Below, piece after piece: positions 8,501 to 15,014 of a stretch of 18,025 nucleotides of DNA (positions are counted from its first letter, which is position 1; each line of letters starts with the position of its first letter). Source of the DNA: Bacteroidota bacterium (GTDB taxonomy: Bacteria; Bacteroidota; Bacteroidia; Flavobacteriales; Crocinitomicaceae); assembly GCA_029558435.1 (NCBI GenBank), contig JAKQEZ010000151.1:1-18025 (forward strand), read 5' to 3'. Both the position numbers and the translations under genes were made by a program. The notes beneath the pieces are model-generated. The model ran no database searches and was not told where the DNA came from. It saw only the letters and a list, made by a program, of their open reading frames with translations.

Positions 8501-9055
8501 TTAACCGTTCATCCGCTTCCAACAGCCGATTTTGTTTGGAACCCTAATCCGGTGAAAGTTTTTTCTACAAACGTTACCATGAACAATTCTTCTTCGGGAG
8601 CAACTGCCTACAACTGGTTTTTTGAAGGAGCATCTCCAAGTGTTTCTACGTTAGAAAATCCATCGGTAAAATACCCAGAAGGAGTTGAAGGAACGTATCC
8701 AATAATGTTGGTTGCAACTACCGAATTTGGTTGCCAAGATACGGTTGTAAAAGAATTGGTGGTATTGCCTGATGTTTTATTGTACGTCCCTAACACGTTT
8801 ACACCTGATGGTGATGAGTTTAACCAAAATTGGCGTGTTTATACCGAAGGTATCGACCTCTATAATTTTTCTCTAACTGTTTATAACCGTTGGGGAGAGA
8901 CTGTTTGGCAATCCAATGATGCAAGTATTGCTTGGGATGGAACCTACAAAGGTCAAGTGGTGCAAGAAGGCACTTATACTTGGGTAATTATTGCCAAAGA
9001 TAGAATCAACGACAATCATTATAAGTGGACTGGAACGGTAAACGTGCTGAAATAA
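5588..9055 (+). CDS. Large modular surface protein with T9SS type B sorting domain
   Basis: Protein of 1155 residues with an N-terminal signal peptide (hydrophobic core, cleavage likely after NVFA at about residue 20). Approximate domain order: jelly-roll/CBM-like module (21-172, ends NDMVVDDMLLEIC); Ig-like (182-249); Ig-like start (251-303); second jelly-roll module (309-478, ends GNDFAIDDIYFS); return of an Ig strand (YDTIQVSF); Ig-like repeats (495-570, 573-662); SprB-type repeat (663-737, FDNGATWETSS and AAGTYTVWSEN); Ig-like repeats (739-811, 815-893, 894-978); PKD-like domain (979-1061, YNWFFEGASPSVS); type B (gliding-motility-associated) C-terminal domain (1062-1155, VPNTFTPDGDEFNQNW and YNRWGETVW). 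The C-terminal domain implies export by the type IX system. An adhesin or extracellular binding role is inferred from the architecture; no catalytic domain is seen. It is monocistronic and its stop lies 8 bases from that of the convergent methyltransferase. Confidence 0.93.
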   Translation: MKQFIFVLTLITLSFSNVFAQCNNFIQADFDSYEYSTTVPHIIAGTTYQNTPQGSTHGPNHTGNKHLYLNFVDGFTGVAYNRPYTVCVGGTFRLSFYHKEAWGSNTNTTFNIYDGNNVLLYTQTVAWTGTTWNHFVSPELVSTTTTLRLEIVNNLTNSGSNDMVVDDMLLEICSINENRTLSACDITGPVNLFSLFSAAMPTTGTWSGPATLGNGHLGTYNTTLPSGTYTYTTAAAGTCGAPQGTVVVQDNVPVNLGADIHLCTPQAVTLNAGNNHDSYLWSNGATTSSISVNTAGTYSVIARKLGGNMLQHGDFQGGTTNTANGFTTSYVPGTGGSWGLLSNPGQYAISTSPNLTHNNFSSCGDHTTGTGNMLIANGSSTPNTTVWSQTVNVNPNQDYLFSFWAMNVVNDPNVSNLQLYINGAPIGPVNQTTPNSCNWTQINDTWNSGAATQAVLSIVNQNSSEGGNDFAIDDIYFSTYCSYYDTIQVSFANNNLTVSPNAVICQGNSTTLTATATSTIPGTTFTYNWINQSNNTNTLTVAPTATTSYSVVATDQNGCNTPTRTVSVVISPALNPNAGVDQIVCLGDTIQLNGTINNAANSKAWSHNTQAITPTPTVTYIPNTTTLNAKVVVNQPGVYPFILTESNQGCGAMNDTVLITVSQATQTVQTTDLTCFGNQTGIIQIINNDAVSYSFDNGATWETSSTKTGLAAGTYTVWSENQYGCRTSNTVILLEPDALQLTVANDTLICENGTATLTASIGQTNAIYHWGHTTDVAATQLVQPTALTNYTVYAESAAGCLSDTQTIVVSLRNPISAVITTNAAICPGETTTLQVTNIAGGLDPYTVTWNTNQIGTSLQVSPAQTLQYTAIVTDACESTPLVLNTTVTVHPLPTPIISSPSPSICEPAQFELVCNTDPSLIQTVNWFISDGQSFLNQTNVITEPMPAGNYTVEVLIVSPQGCIDSKTFTNFLTVHPLPTADFVWNPNPVKVFSTNVTMNNSSSGATAYNWFFEGASPSVSTLENPSVKYPEGVEGTYPIMLVATTEFGCQDTVVKELVVLPDVLLYVPNTFTPDGDEFNQNWRVYTEGIDLYNFSLTVYNRWGETVWQSNDASIAWDGTYKGQVVQEGTYTWVIIAKDRINDNHYKWTGTVNVLK

Positions 9056-9063
9056 ACTGATTT

Positions 9064-10404
9064 TTACTGCACATTCATCCGTATTCGGTATTCTTTCGGA
9101 TATAAATTATTGAAGCGGTTGCCGATGTTTTTTATCCAACCAATGGGCTCATTTTGATAGGTTAATTGCACCATTCCTAAGTGCGTCAATCCGTTAATGG
9201 AAAATGTATCGCCGTGCAAGAAAAATAATGCTTCTTGTTCACTCACTTCGTGCGATGGATAGTTCAATCGCAAGCTGTGACAAAGCAATAAATCGTGGCT
9301 AGGAATCAATCCTTTACGTGCTATTTCGCCCACTTCAACGCCCCATTTAATGAGGTGTAAATTGCTTTGTAACAACAAATATTCTTTTTCAAATGCAGAT
9401 GGGATGGCTAAAATGGTAGCATTCCACTCGTAAAAAGTAGAAGCCGTAGTTTTTACCCACTTGGATAGTTCTCCAATATCTTTGACCTTGGTTAGCCCTT
9501 TGTTTTGTGATTTTCCCAATTTGGTTGTTCTGCCCTCACTCGATTTTTTCTGCAAAACAGCAATAAAAAACCCTTCTGTTTGAGAGCGACCTGGTATACC
9601 GTAAATTCCTACTCCTCCTCTACCCTGAACAAAATCAAACGGAGCTGGAATAGTCACCAATTCAGCGTCAAAATTTTCGGTAATCCAACGAATGTTTTCT
9701 TCGTTTTCGTGCGGATTAAAAGTGCAGGTAGAATAAATCAAATAACCGTTTTCGTTCAATGCATCCCACACATCGGCAACAATGCGTTTTTGGCGACTTT
9801 GACACAAATTTACGTTATCCAACGACCATTCATTTCGTGCTTGCACATCCTTGCGAAACATTCCCTCCCCCGAACATGGAGCATCCACCACTACCACATC
9901 AAAAAAGTTGGGAGTGCGCTCAAAATCCGAAGGATCATTGTTAGTAACAACAACATTGGGATAACCCCATTTAGAAACGTTTTCCTTCAATATTTTTGCC
10001 CGTTGATTGATAACCTCATTGGCAACCAACAAGCCTTTATCATCTAAAAAAGATGCAATTAACGTGCTTTTACCTCCCGGTGCTGCACACAAATCCAAAA
10101 ATTTTGGTTGTTCAGGTAAATCAAGTGAACGGATAATAAAATCCAATAACATCGAACCTGCTTCTTGTGGATAAAAAGTTCCAGCATGAAACAGCGGATT
10201 TAATGTAAAAACCGGGCGTTCTTTTAAAAAATAGGCATCCTCGCACCACAAAACTGGTGTTTCCGCTTTAAAACTACATTTTGTTTTCCTTGGATTTTTT
10301 CGAATAGAAATAGGTACTTCAGAATTCAATGCAGTAAGCAAATCTGCACCCAAATGTGCGTCATTCTCAACATAATTTACAAAATCCTTAGGAAAATCAA
10401 GCAT
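9064..10404 (-). CDS. RsmB/RsmF (NOL1/NOP2/sun)-family RNA m5C methyltransferase
   Basis: SAM-dependent cytosine-C5 RNA methyltransferase of 446 residues, cytoplasmic. The SAM-binding motif I is DLCAAPGGKS (104-113). Motif IV, DAPCSGEGMF (174-183), has Cys177. Motif VI, YSTCTFNPHENEE (224-236), has Cys227. In this family the motif VI Cys attacks the base and the motif IV Cys releases the product. The phrase TFYPQEAGSML (76-86) before motif I is also family-typical. About 150 residues after the catalytic domain resemble the C-terminal extension of RsmF (YebU), suggesting 16S rRNA as substrate, but RsmB-like or tRNA targets cannot be excluded, so no symbol is given. It starts 3 bases after the stop of the thioesterase gene and is co-transcribed with it. 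Confidence 0.9.
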   Translation of the reverse strand: MLDFPKDFVNYVENDAHLGADLLTALNSEVPISIRKNPRKTKCSFKAETPVLWCEDAYFLKERPVFTLNPLFHAGTFYPQEAGSMLLDFIIRSLDLPEQPKFLDLCAAPGGKSTLIASFLDDKGLLVANEVINQRAKILKENVSKWGYPNVVVTNNDPSDFERTPNFFDVVVVDAPCSGEGMFRKDVQARNEWSLDNVNLCQSRQKRIVADVWDALNENGYLIYSTCTFNPHENEENIRWITENFDAELVTIPAPFDFVQGRGGVGIYGIPGRSQTEGFFIAVLQKKSSEGRTTKLGKSQNKGLTKVKDIGELSKWVKTTASTFYEWNATILAIPSAFEKEYLLLQSNLHLIKWGVEVGEIARKGLIPSHDLLLCHSLRLNYPSHEVSEQEALFFLHGDTFSINGLTHLGMVQLTYQNEPIGWIKNIGNRFNNLYPKEYRIRMNVQ

Positions 10405-10407
10405 CGT

Positions 10408-10836
10408 TTAGAGGTTAAAAACTTTAGAAAAAGGATATTGGTTAAACGTTCCGCTAGCAGTAGCAACTAACTCTTCGTTTTGGTTCAAAAAATCTGCCTC
10501 AACAAAAATTATTTTCTTCCCTACCTTACGCACACGCGAGAAACCAGAAATTACATCGCCCAAACAAGCAGGTTTCAAAAAGTTAATTTTAAATTCAACA
10601 GTAGAAACTAAATTCCCATCTTTTTGCGATTCTGCCAAAGCAGCAATTCCAAGTGTTGAATCTGCCAAAGCGGCAATTACACCACCATGCGCCGTTACAG
10701 GAGTTGCCAAGTGTTTTTTATCAATTATTATTTTGTTGGTTACTTCGCCATTGGGTAAAAAATCGTATTCAAAGTCAATGGTTCGTCCAAACTCATTGCT
10801 CATTTTATACAATTCCACTATGTTCAAATCGCTCAT
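10408..10836 (-). CDS. PaaI-family hotdog-fold acyl-CoA thioesterase
   Basis: Hotdog-fold protein of 142 residues, standard length for the PaaI/YdiI group, which hydrolyses acyl- or aryl-CoA thioesters in the cytoplasm. The signature is AHGGVIAALADSTLG (49-63), with the HGG loop and Asp59 as the usual catalytic acid position. The later strands VEFKINFLKPACLGD and FVEADFLNQNEELVATASGTFN also fit the family. The substrate cannot be told; a general CoA housekeeping role is the safest reading. It is the first gene of a two-gene unit with the RNA methyltransferase, whose link to it is not obvious, and it shares a short divergent promoter region with the aminotransferase gene. Confidence 0.87.
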   Translation of the reverse strand: MSDLNIVELYKMSNEFGRTIDFEYDFLPNGEVTNKIIIDKKHLATPVTAHGGVIAALADSTLGIAALAESQKDGNLVSTVEFKINFLKPACLGDVISGFSRVRKVGKKIIFVEADFLNQNEELVATASGTFNQYPFSKVFNL

Positions 10837-10867
10837 TTTTTAGTTTGATTTTTTATCTTCTTGCACA

Positions 10868-10875
10868 CAAAATTA
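10868..10875 (-). promoter_or_regulatory. Putative -7 box for thioesterase unit (TAATTTTG)
   Basis: On the minus strand the octamer is TAATTTTG, a TAnnTTTG match that ends 31 bases before the thioesterase ATG at 10836. The identical octamer serves the opposite strand at 10889-10896, 13 bases away. Confidence 0.5.
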
Positions 10876-10888
10876 CCTCAAAAAAAGC

Positions 10889-10896
10889 TAATTTTG
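10889..10896 (+). promoter_or_regulatory. Putative -7 box for aminotransferase unit (TAATTTTG)
   Basis: TAATTTTG, 37 bases before the ATG at 10934. It is close to, and a mirror copy of, the box for the divergent thioesterase gene, so the two promoters probably overlap in their polymerase footprints. Confidence 0.5.
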
Positions 10897-10933
10897 GACA
10901 ATTGCACAAAAGTTTAGTGCAGTGAATACAATT

Positions 10934-12121
10934 ATGAGTAGAACAGACGATTTTTTAAACTATACAGGGCAAACCAATCAAACGCCGTATTTAATTGACG
11001 TTGAACGTGCTGAGGGCATTTACATTACGGATAAAAACGGTAAAAAATACATGGACATGATTTCGGGTGTCTCAGTCAACAACATTGGACACAGCCACCC
11101 ACATGTGATTAAAGCCGTAAAAGAACAAGCCGAAAAATACATGCACGTGATGGTGTATGGCGAATTCATTCAAGATGCCCACTTGGATTTTTGTAAAAAA
11201 CTGGTTGGTTTACTTCCAGAACAATTGAACTGTGCCTATACTGTAAATTCTGGCACAGAAGCCAACGAAGCTGCTTTGAAATTAGCAAAACGCGTTACCC
11301 GAAGAACAGAATTGGTTGCTTTTAGAGGTTCTTATCACGGAAGTACCCACGGTTCTATGAGTGTTTCGGGAAATGAAACTAAAAAAGAGCCGTTTCGTCC
11401 ACTTTTGCCCGATGTTCGTTTCTTGCAACACAACAACATTGAACAATTGGAGCAAATTACCGAAAAAACAGCAGGTGTTATCATCGAAACAGTGCAAGGT
11501 GATGCTGGTGTACGTGTTCCAACCAAAGAATTTTTAATGGCATTGCGCAAGCGTTGTACAGAAGTTGGTGCATTGCTAATTTTTGATGAAATTCAATGCG
11601 GAATGGGGCGCACAGGAAAACTATTTGCTTTTGAGCATTTTGGCGTTGTTCCCGACGTATTAACTCTTGGAAAAGCATTGGGTGGAGGTTTGCCAATTGG
11701 CGTTTTGGTTTCATCTCGCAAAAATCTTTGGGAATTTTCCTACGATCCAATTTTGGGACACATCACCACCTTTGGAGGAAACCCTGTGATAGCGGCAGCT
11801 GGATTGGCTTGTTTAGAAATTTTTGAAAAAGAAATTGATTTCAACGAGGTTGAACGCTTGGGTGCTTTGTTGCAATCCATTGTGGGACAATCGGATGAAA
11901 TTAAAGCCATGCGCAGAATTGGGATGATGTTTGCCTTTGACATGGAATCGTTTGAGCGCGTGGAGAAAGTTGTCAAAAAATGCTTGGAAGACGGGTTGAT
12001 TAGTTTTTGGTTTTTATCTCACCCCTACAGTTTCCGCTTATCACCACCCTTAACCATTACCGAAGAAGAGGTAAGAAAAGCGGGAGCAATTATTTTAAAC
12101 GCAATTCAATCAACGAAATAA
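10934..12121 (+). CDS. Class III PLP-dependent aminotransferase
   Basis: Fold-type I PLP enzyme of 395 residues from the acetylornithine/ornithine aminotransferase group. Visible motifs are [16 protein letters not shown] (phosphate-binding SGT at 106-108), [27 protein letters not shown] (Asp218 contacts the pyridine nitrogen) and [12 protein letters not shown], where Lys247 forms the Schiff base. [15 protein letters not shown] closes the active site. The amino donor cannot be fixed from sequence; omega-amino acids such as ornithine, GABA or lysine are family substrates. No arginine-pathway genes are nearby, so an argD label is not justified. I chose the ATG at 10934 over a GTG at 10922 four codons earlier. 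The next gene starts 4 bases after the stop, so the two form an operon. Confidence 0.9.
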   Translation: MSRTDDFLNYTGQTNQTPYLIDVERAEGIYITDKNGKKYMDMISGVSVNNIGHSHPHVIKAVKEQAEKYMHVMVYGEFIQDAHLDFCKKLVGLLPEQLNCAYTVNSGTEANEAALKLAKRVTRRTELVAFRGSYHGSTHGSMSVSGNETKKEPFRPLLPDVRFLQHNNIEQLEQITEKTAGVIIETVQGDAGVRVPTKEFLMALRKRCTEVGALLIFDEIQCGMGRTGKLFAFEHFGVVPDVLTLGKALGGGLPIGVLVSSRKNLWEFSYDPILGHITTFGGNPVIAAAGLACLEIFEKEIDFNEVERLGALLQSIVGQSDEIKAMRRIGMMFAFDMESFERVEKVVKKCLEDGLISFWFLSHPYSFRLSPPLTITEEEVRKAGAIILNAIQSTK

Positions 12122-12125
12122 AAAT

Positions 12126-12653
12126 ATGGCATTAATTAAAGCATGTAGAGGAACTTCGCCAAAATTTGGCAAGGATTGTTGGTTTGCAGAAAATGCAACC
12201 ATAGTTGGAGATGTAGTAATGGGCGATGAATGCTCGGTTTGGTTCAATGCAGTTGTGCGTGGCGATGTAAATTCTATAAAAATGGGAAATCGTGTTAACG
12301 TGCAAGATGGTGCTGTAATTCATTGCACTTATGAAAAAACAAAAACCGTATTGGGCAACAACGTTTCTATTGGTCACAACGCCTTGGTGCACGGTTGCAC
12401 AGTGGAAGACAACGTATTGATTGGTATGGGTTCTATTGTTATGGACAATTGTTACATTAAGGCCAATTGCATCATTGCGGCTGGAGCTGTATTATTGGAA
12501 AACACCCGTGTTGAAAGTTGGAGTATTTATGCGGGCGTTCCTGCCAAAAAAGTAAAAACACTTTCTCCAGAATTGTTTGAAGGCGAAATAAAACGCATTG
12601 CCAACAGCTATGTAAAATATTCTAGCTGGTTTAAAGAAGAACAAGAAGGTTAA
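12126..12653 (+). CDS. Gamma carbonic anhydrase-family left-handed beta-helix protein
   Basis: Protein of 175 residues built of hexapeptide repeats (for example NATIVGDVVMGDECSVWFN, GNNVSIGHNALVHG, DNVLIGMGSIVM), the YrdA/PaaY/CaiE branch of the gamma carbonic anhydrase fold. It would be a trimer with zinc held by three His: His66 (VIHCTY), His84 and His89 (GHNALVHG) are all present. RGDV and QDGAVIH are also conserved family phrases. The family includes active CO2 hydratases and proteins with no shown activity, and thioesterase-linked PaaY members, so catalysis is likely but unproven. It is translated from the same transcript as the aminotransferase. Its stop overlaps that of the convergent SCO gene by 4 bases (TTAA at 12650-12653). 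Confidence 0.88.
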   Translation: MALIKACRGTSPKFGKDCWFAENATIVGDVVMGDECSVWFNAVVRGDVNSIKMGNRVNVQDGAVIHCTYEKTKTVLGNNVSIGHNALVHGCTVEDNVLIGMGSIVMDNCYIKANCIIAAGAVLLENTRVESWSIYAGVPAKKVKTLSPELFEGEIKRIANSYVKYSSWFKEEQEG

Positions 12654-13312
12654 TTGTTACTATCAAACAATTTTTCGATATCGGTAATGAGTGAATCAAC
12701 GCTTTGAGGATTGGTGCCATCGTAATATCCTCGAATGCGTTGTTTTTTGTCAATTAAGACAAAATTGTTGGTGTGAATAAAATCACTGCCGGCATCTCCC
12801 ACGTTTTCAGCTTCGGCAGGTTTGAGCACAAAAAACGATTTGCGTGCTAGGGCATACAATTGTTCTTTATCTCCTGTCAAAAACCACCATTGTTTATCGT
12901 TGGCATGATGTTGCACTGCATAGCGTTTCAGTTGTGCTACGGTATCATTTTTCGGGTCAACGGTAAAACTTAAAATTTTAAAATCATCATGTTGTGCATA
13001 TTTTTTTTGTACACGTTGCATTTGCTTATTCATGATTGGACAAATAGACCCACACGTTGTAAAAAAGTATTCAACCACATACACCTTTCCATCCACATCT
13101 TTGCGCGTGATGGTTTGCCCATTTTGATTGGTAAAAGTAAAATCACCGATGGTATGCCCAATTCCAACACGTTGTAGCGAAGAGTCAACCACCTCTGGAT
13201 TGATATCTACCGGATTGTAAATAGGCAATTGAGCTTCTTTAGGTTGATTATTCACATAAAACAAGGTAATTCCAATTATGGCAACGATAACAATGAGTAC
13301 AATACTTTTCAT
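12650..13312 (-). CDS. SCO1/SenC/PrrC-family copper chaperone
   Basis: Membrane-anchored thioredoxin-fold protein of 220 residues that delivers copper to the CuA site of cytochrome c oxidase or acts as a thiol reductase there. One N-terminal transmembrane helix (about 3-20) is followed by a periplasmic domain. The copper ligands are all visible: Cys87 and Cys91 in TTCGSICP, and His180 in SDFIHTNNFVLID. FTVDPKNDTV and WWFLTGDKEQLYALA are typical of the family. Proteins of this group are often annotated as SCO family without a gene symbol in Bacteroidota. It is separated from the upstream hemD gene by a strong terminator and appears to have its own promoter box almost touching the start codon. 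No oxidase subunit gene is in the window. Confidence 0.9.
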   Translation of the reverse strand: MKSIVLIVIVAIIGITLFYVNNQPKEAQLPIYNPVDINPEVVDSSLQRVGIGHTIGDFTFTNQNGQTITRKDVDGKVYVVEYFFTTCGSICPIMNKQMQRVQKKYAQHDDFKILSFTVDPKNDTVAQLKRYAVQHHANDKQWWFLTGDKEQLYALARKSFFVLKPAEAENVGDAGSDFIHTNNFVLIDKKQRIRGYYDGTNPQSVDSLITDIEKLFDSNN

Positions 13313-13317
13313 ACCAA

Positions 13318-13325
13318 CAAAAGTA
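13318..13325 (-). promoter_or_regulatory. Putative -7 box for SCO gene (TACTTTTG), possibly leaderless
   Basis: On the minus strand this is TACTTTTG, a TAnnTTTG match. It ends only 5 bases before the ATG at 13312. If transcription starts at the usual distance of a few bases, the transcript would have almost no leader. No better box lies between the hemD terminator and the start. Confidence 0.35.
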
Positions 13326-13331
13326 AAAAAT

Positions 13332-13374
13332 AAAAAAGCGTTAAATGAAAGTTGACCTCCATTTAACGCTTTTT
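13332..13374 (-). terminator. Intrinsic terminator after hemD
   Basis: A 15-bp perfect stem (13333-13347 with 13360-13374, core AGCGTTAAATG) with a 12-base loop. It lies 15 bases past the hemD stop on the minus strand and is followed on that strand by a run of T. It separates hemD from the SCO gene. Confidence 0.88.
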
Positions 13375-13389
13375 AAGTTAAAATAATTA

Positions 13390-14139
13390 TTATTTCTTTT
13401 TCAAATCGTTCTTAATGAACAATTCGATAGCAGCAGGCATAGAAGGTGCATCAGGTTGAGGCGCATGCACGTCTAAACGCAAATTATTTTTCACTAATGA
13501 TTGTGCAGTGGTTGGACCAAAAGCAGCAATTATGGTATCGTTTTGTTTAAAATCTGGGAAATTTTTCAAAAGTGATTCAACTCCAGCCGGGCTAAAAAAC
13601 ACCAACATGTCGTAGTACACATCTTCCAAATCTGATAAATCAGCAGCAACTGTTCTGTATAAAACAGCTTTTGAGAAATTGATTTTATGCTCTTTAATGG
13701 TTTCAGGAATTTTATCTTGCAACACATCCGTACAAGGCAACAAAAACTTTTCTGTTTTGTGCTTTTTCATTAACACCACTAAATCGTCTATTGTTTGGCG
13801 ACCAAAGAAAATTTTACGTTTTCTATAAGTCACATATTTTTGCAAATAATAAGCAATTGCTTCAGAAATACAGAAATATTTCATGGTATCTGGAACATCA
13901 AAACGCACTTCTTTAGCAATTCTAAAAAAATGGTCAACTGCAATTTTTGATGTAAAAATCACTGCTGTATGTTCAGCAATATTAACTTTTTGAGTTCTGA
14001 ATTCTTGAGCTTCAATCCCTTCAACTTGGATGAAAGGACGAAAATCAATTTTCAATTTGTACTTTTCTGCCAAATCAAAATACGGAGACTTTTCAGTCTC
14101 TGGTCTTGGTTGGGATACTAAAATAGTCTTTACAGCCAA
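13390..14139 (-). CDS. hemD: Uroporphyrinogen-III synthase
   Basis: Cytoplasmic heme-pathway enzyme of 249 residues that closes and rearranges hydroxymethylbilane to uroporphyrinogen III. The family is poorly conserved in sequence, but its marks are present: KTILVSQPRPE at the N-terminus, VIFTSKIAVDHFF (about 60-72), LVFFSPAGVESLL and IIAAFGPTTAQSLV. The two-domain length fits. The reading frame has no ATG at its start: the codons before the conserved N-terminus are TAA-TTT-ATT-TTG, so TTG at 14139 is the most likely start (ATT at 14142 is the alternative). It follows the DUF4271 gene by 37 bases on the same strand with no hairpin between, so the two form an operon. A strong terminator follows. 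Confidence 0.85.
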   Translation of the reverse strand: MAVKTILVSQPRPETEKSPYFDLAEKYKLKIDFRPFIQVEGIEAQEFRTQKVNIAEHTAVIFTSKIAVDHFFRIAKEVRFDVPDTMKYFCISEAIAYYLQKYVTYRKRKIFFGRQTIDDLVVLMKKHKTEKFLLPCTDVLQDKIPETIKEHKINFSKAVLYRTVAADLSDLEDVYYDMLVFFSPAGVESLLKNFPDFKQNDTIIAAFGPTTAQSLVKNNLRLDVHAPQPDAPSMPAAIELFIKNDLKKK

Positions 14140-14176
14140 AATAAATTAATTTGTAAGTTAACAATCTTCTCGCATG

Positions 14177-14923
14177 TCACGCCATTAAAGCAAAAACTGC
14201 TAAAACAGGTAGAACTTCGAGCGTGCAAAGATACAAAATTAAATAATACCACGACACACCATTTAAGAGTGCAACGATTAAAATTTTCAACATTCTAACT
14301 AAAAATAAAGCTAGTAAAATGTACAAAAATAGCTGCGAAATATAAGGGTTTATCGGTGAGTTTAGCAACCACAACAGAGCCAACACAAAAAACACAATTC
14401 CAAAACTGATAAAATTAACCCAACTCTGTGTTATAAATGTACTAAACAATTCTCTTTCACCTGTTACAAATGTTGAAATTAATAGTCCAGCAAAAAAATA
14501 GAACAGCACTATTACAGTTCCAATTAATGTCAGCAACAAATCATCAATTGCTCCAAATTTTTCGCCTAACAAACCTATGCTAACTTGATTTAAAAAATGA
14601 GTTTGCTCATTAAACAAAACCATACAAACCCATAAACTCAAAAACGATAAAAAACCAAGCAATACGAAACTGGTTGAATTATAGCGCGCGTCAATTTTCT
14701 GTAAATTATCTGGAGTGTCTAAGGTAAAAACAGAAAACAAGGCAACTCTAATAATATATGGATCTAATCGTTTAGCCAAGGCCAACAATAAAAAACTTAA
14801 AAACAAAACAAACCCTAATATCCATTGATTTGCGCCCGCAATAGCGTCCAAATGTGTAGGAACTTCAACATCCTTCCCTCCTACTATTGAAAAAAGCGGT
14901 ATGAATCCTAAAAAATTGAACAT
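14177..14923 (-). CDS. DUF4271-family integral membrane protein
   Basis: Polytopic inner-membrane protein of 248 residues with about six or seven hydrophobic helices; the clearest are near 34-51, 86-105, 129-153, 168-187, 193-217 and 225-246. The C-terminal phrase WYYLILYLCTLEVLPVL is characteristic of the DUF4271 family, which I recall as confined to Bacteroidota and often lying beside hemD. Function is unknown. Its position directly before hemD suggests a tie to tetrapyrrole or respiratory metabolism, but this is inference from context only. No metal-binding cluster is evident; polar residues inside the membrane segments are few. ATG at 14923 is a clear start. It is divergent from the glutaryl-CoA dehydrogenase gene. 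Confidence 0.83.
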   Translation of the reverse strand: MFNFLGFIPLFSIVGGKDVEVPTHLDAIAGANQWILGFVLFLSFLLLALAKRLDPYIIRVALFSVFTLDTPDNLQKIDARYNSTSFVLLGFLSFLSLWVCMVLFNEQTHFLNQVSIGLLGEKFGAIDDLLLTLIGTVIVLFYFFAGLLISTFVTGERELFSTFITQSWVNFISFGIVFFVLALLWLLNSPINPYISQLFLYILLALFLVRMLKILIVALLNGVSWYYLILYLCTLEVLPVLAVFALMA

Positions 14924-14951
14924 ATTTATGAATATTAAGATGTTTCTTTAA

Positions 14952-14959
14952 CAAAAATA
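14952..14959 (-). promoter_or_regulatory. Putative -7 box for DUF4271-hemD unit (TATTTTTG)
   Basis: On the minus strand this is TATTTTTG, ending 28 bases before the DUF4271 ATG at 14923. A second possible minus-strand box, TAATTTTG, lies at 14972-14979 and is equally good as a motif but further away. Confidence 0.4.
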
Positions 14960-14961
14960 AC

Positions 14962-14990
14962 TTTGAGAGAACAAAATTATACTATTTTTG
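14962..14990 (+). promoter_or_regulatory. Full -33/-7 promoter for the acyl-CoA dehydrogenase gene
   Basis: The best promoter match in the window: TTTG at 14962-14965, 17 bases, then TATTTTTG at 14983-14990. This fits the Bacteroidota TTTG / TAnnTTTG arrangement. A TTG at 14988 that could extend the reading frame lies inside the -7 box, which supports the ATG at 15015 as the start. Confidence 0.65.
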
Positions 14991-15014
14991 CCTATCATTA
15001 ATAGATTTTTTAAA

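Noticed and set aside
9580..10047. 155-codon open frame on the plus strand opposite the RNA methyltransferase
   Set aside because: It lies wholly antisense to a gene with all catalytic motifs intact, and its translation shows no recognisable domain or promoter.
14988..15014. Nine-residue N-terminal extension of the acyl-CoA dehydrogenase from a TTG
   Set aside because: The TTG lies inside the -7 box of the best promoter in the window, and the ATG at 15015 gives the expected N-terminus.
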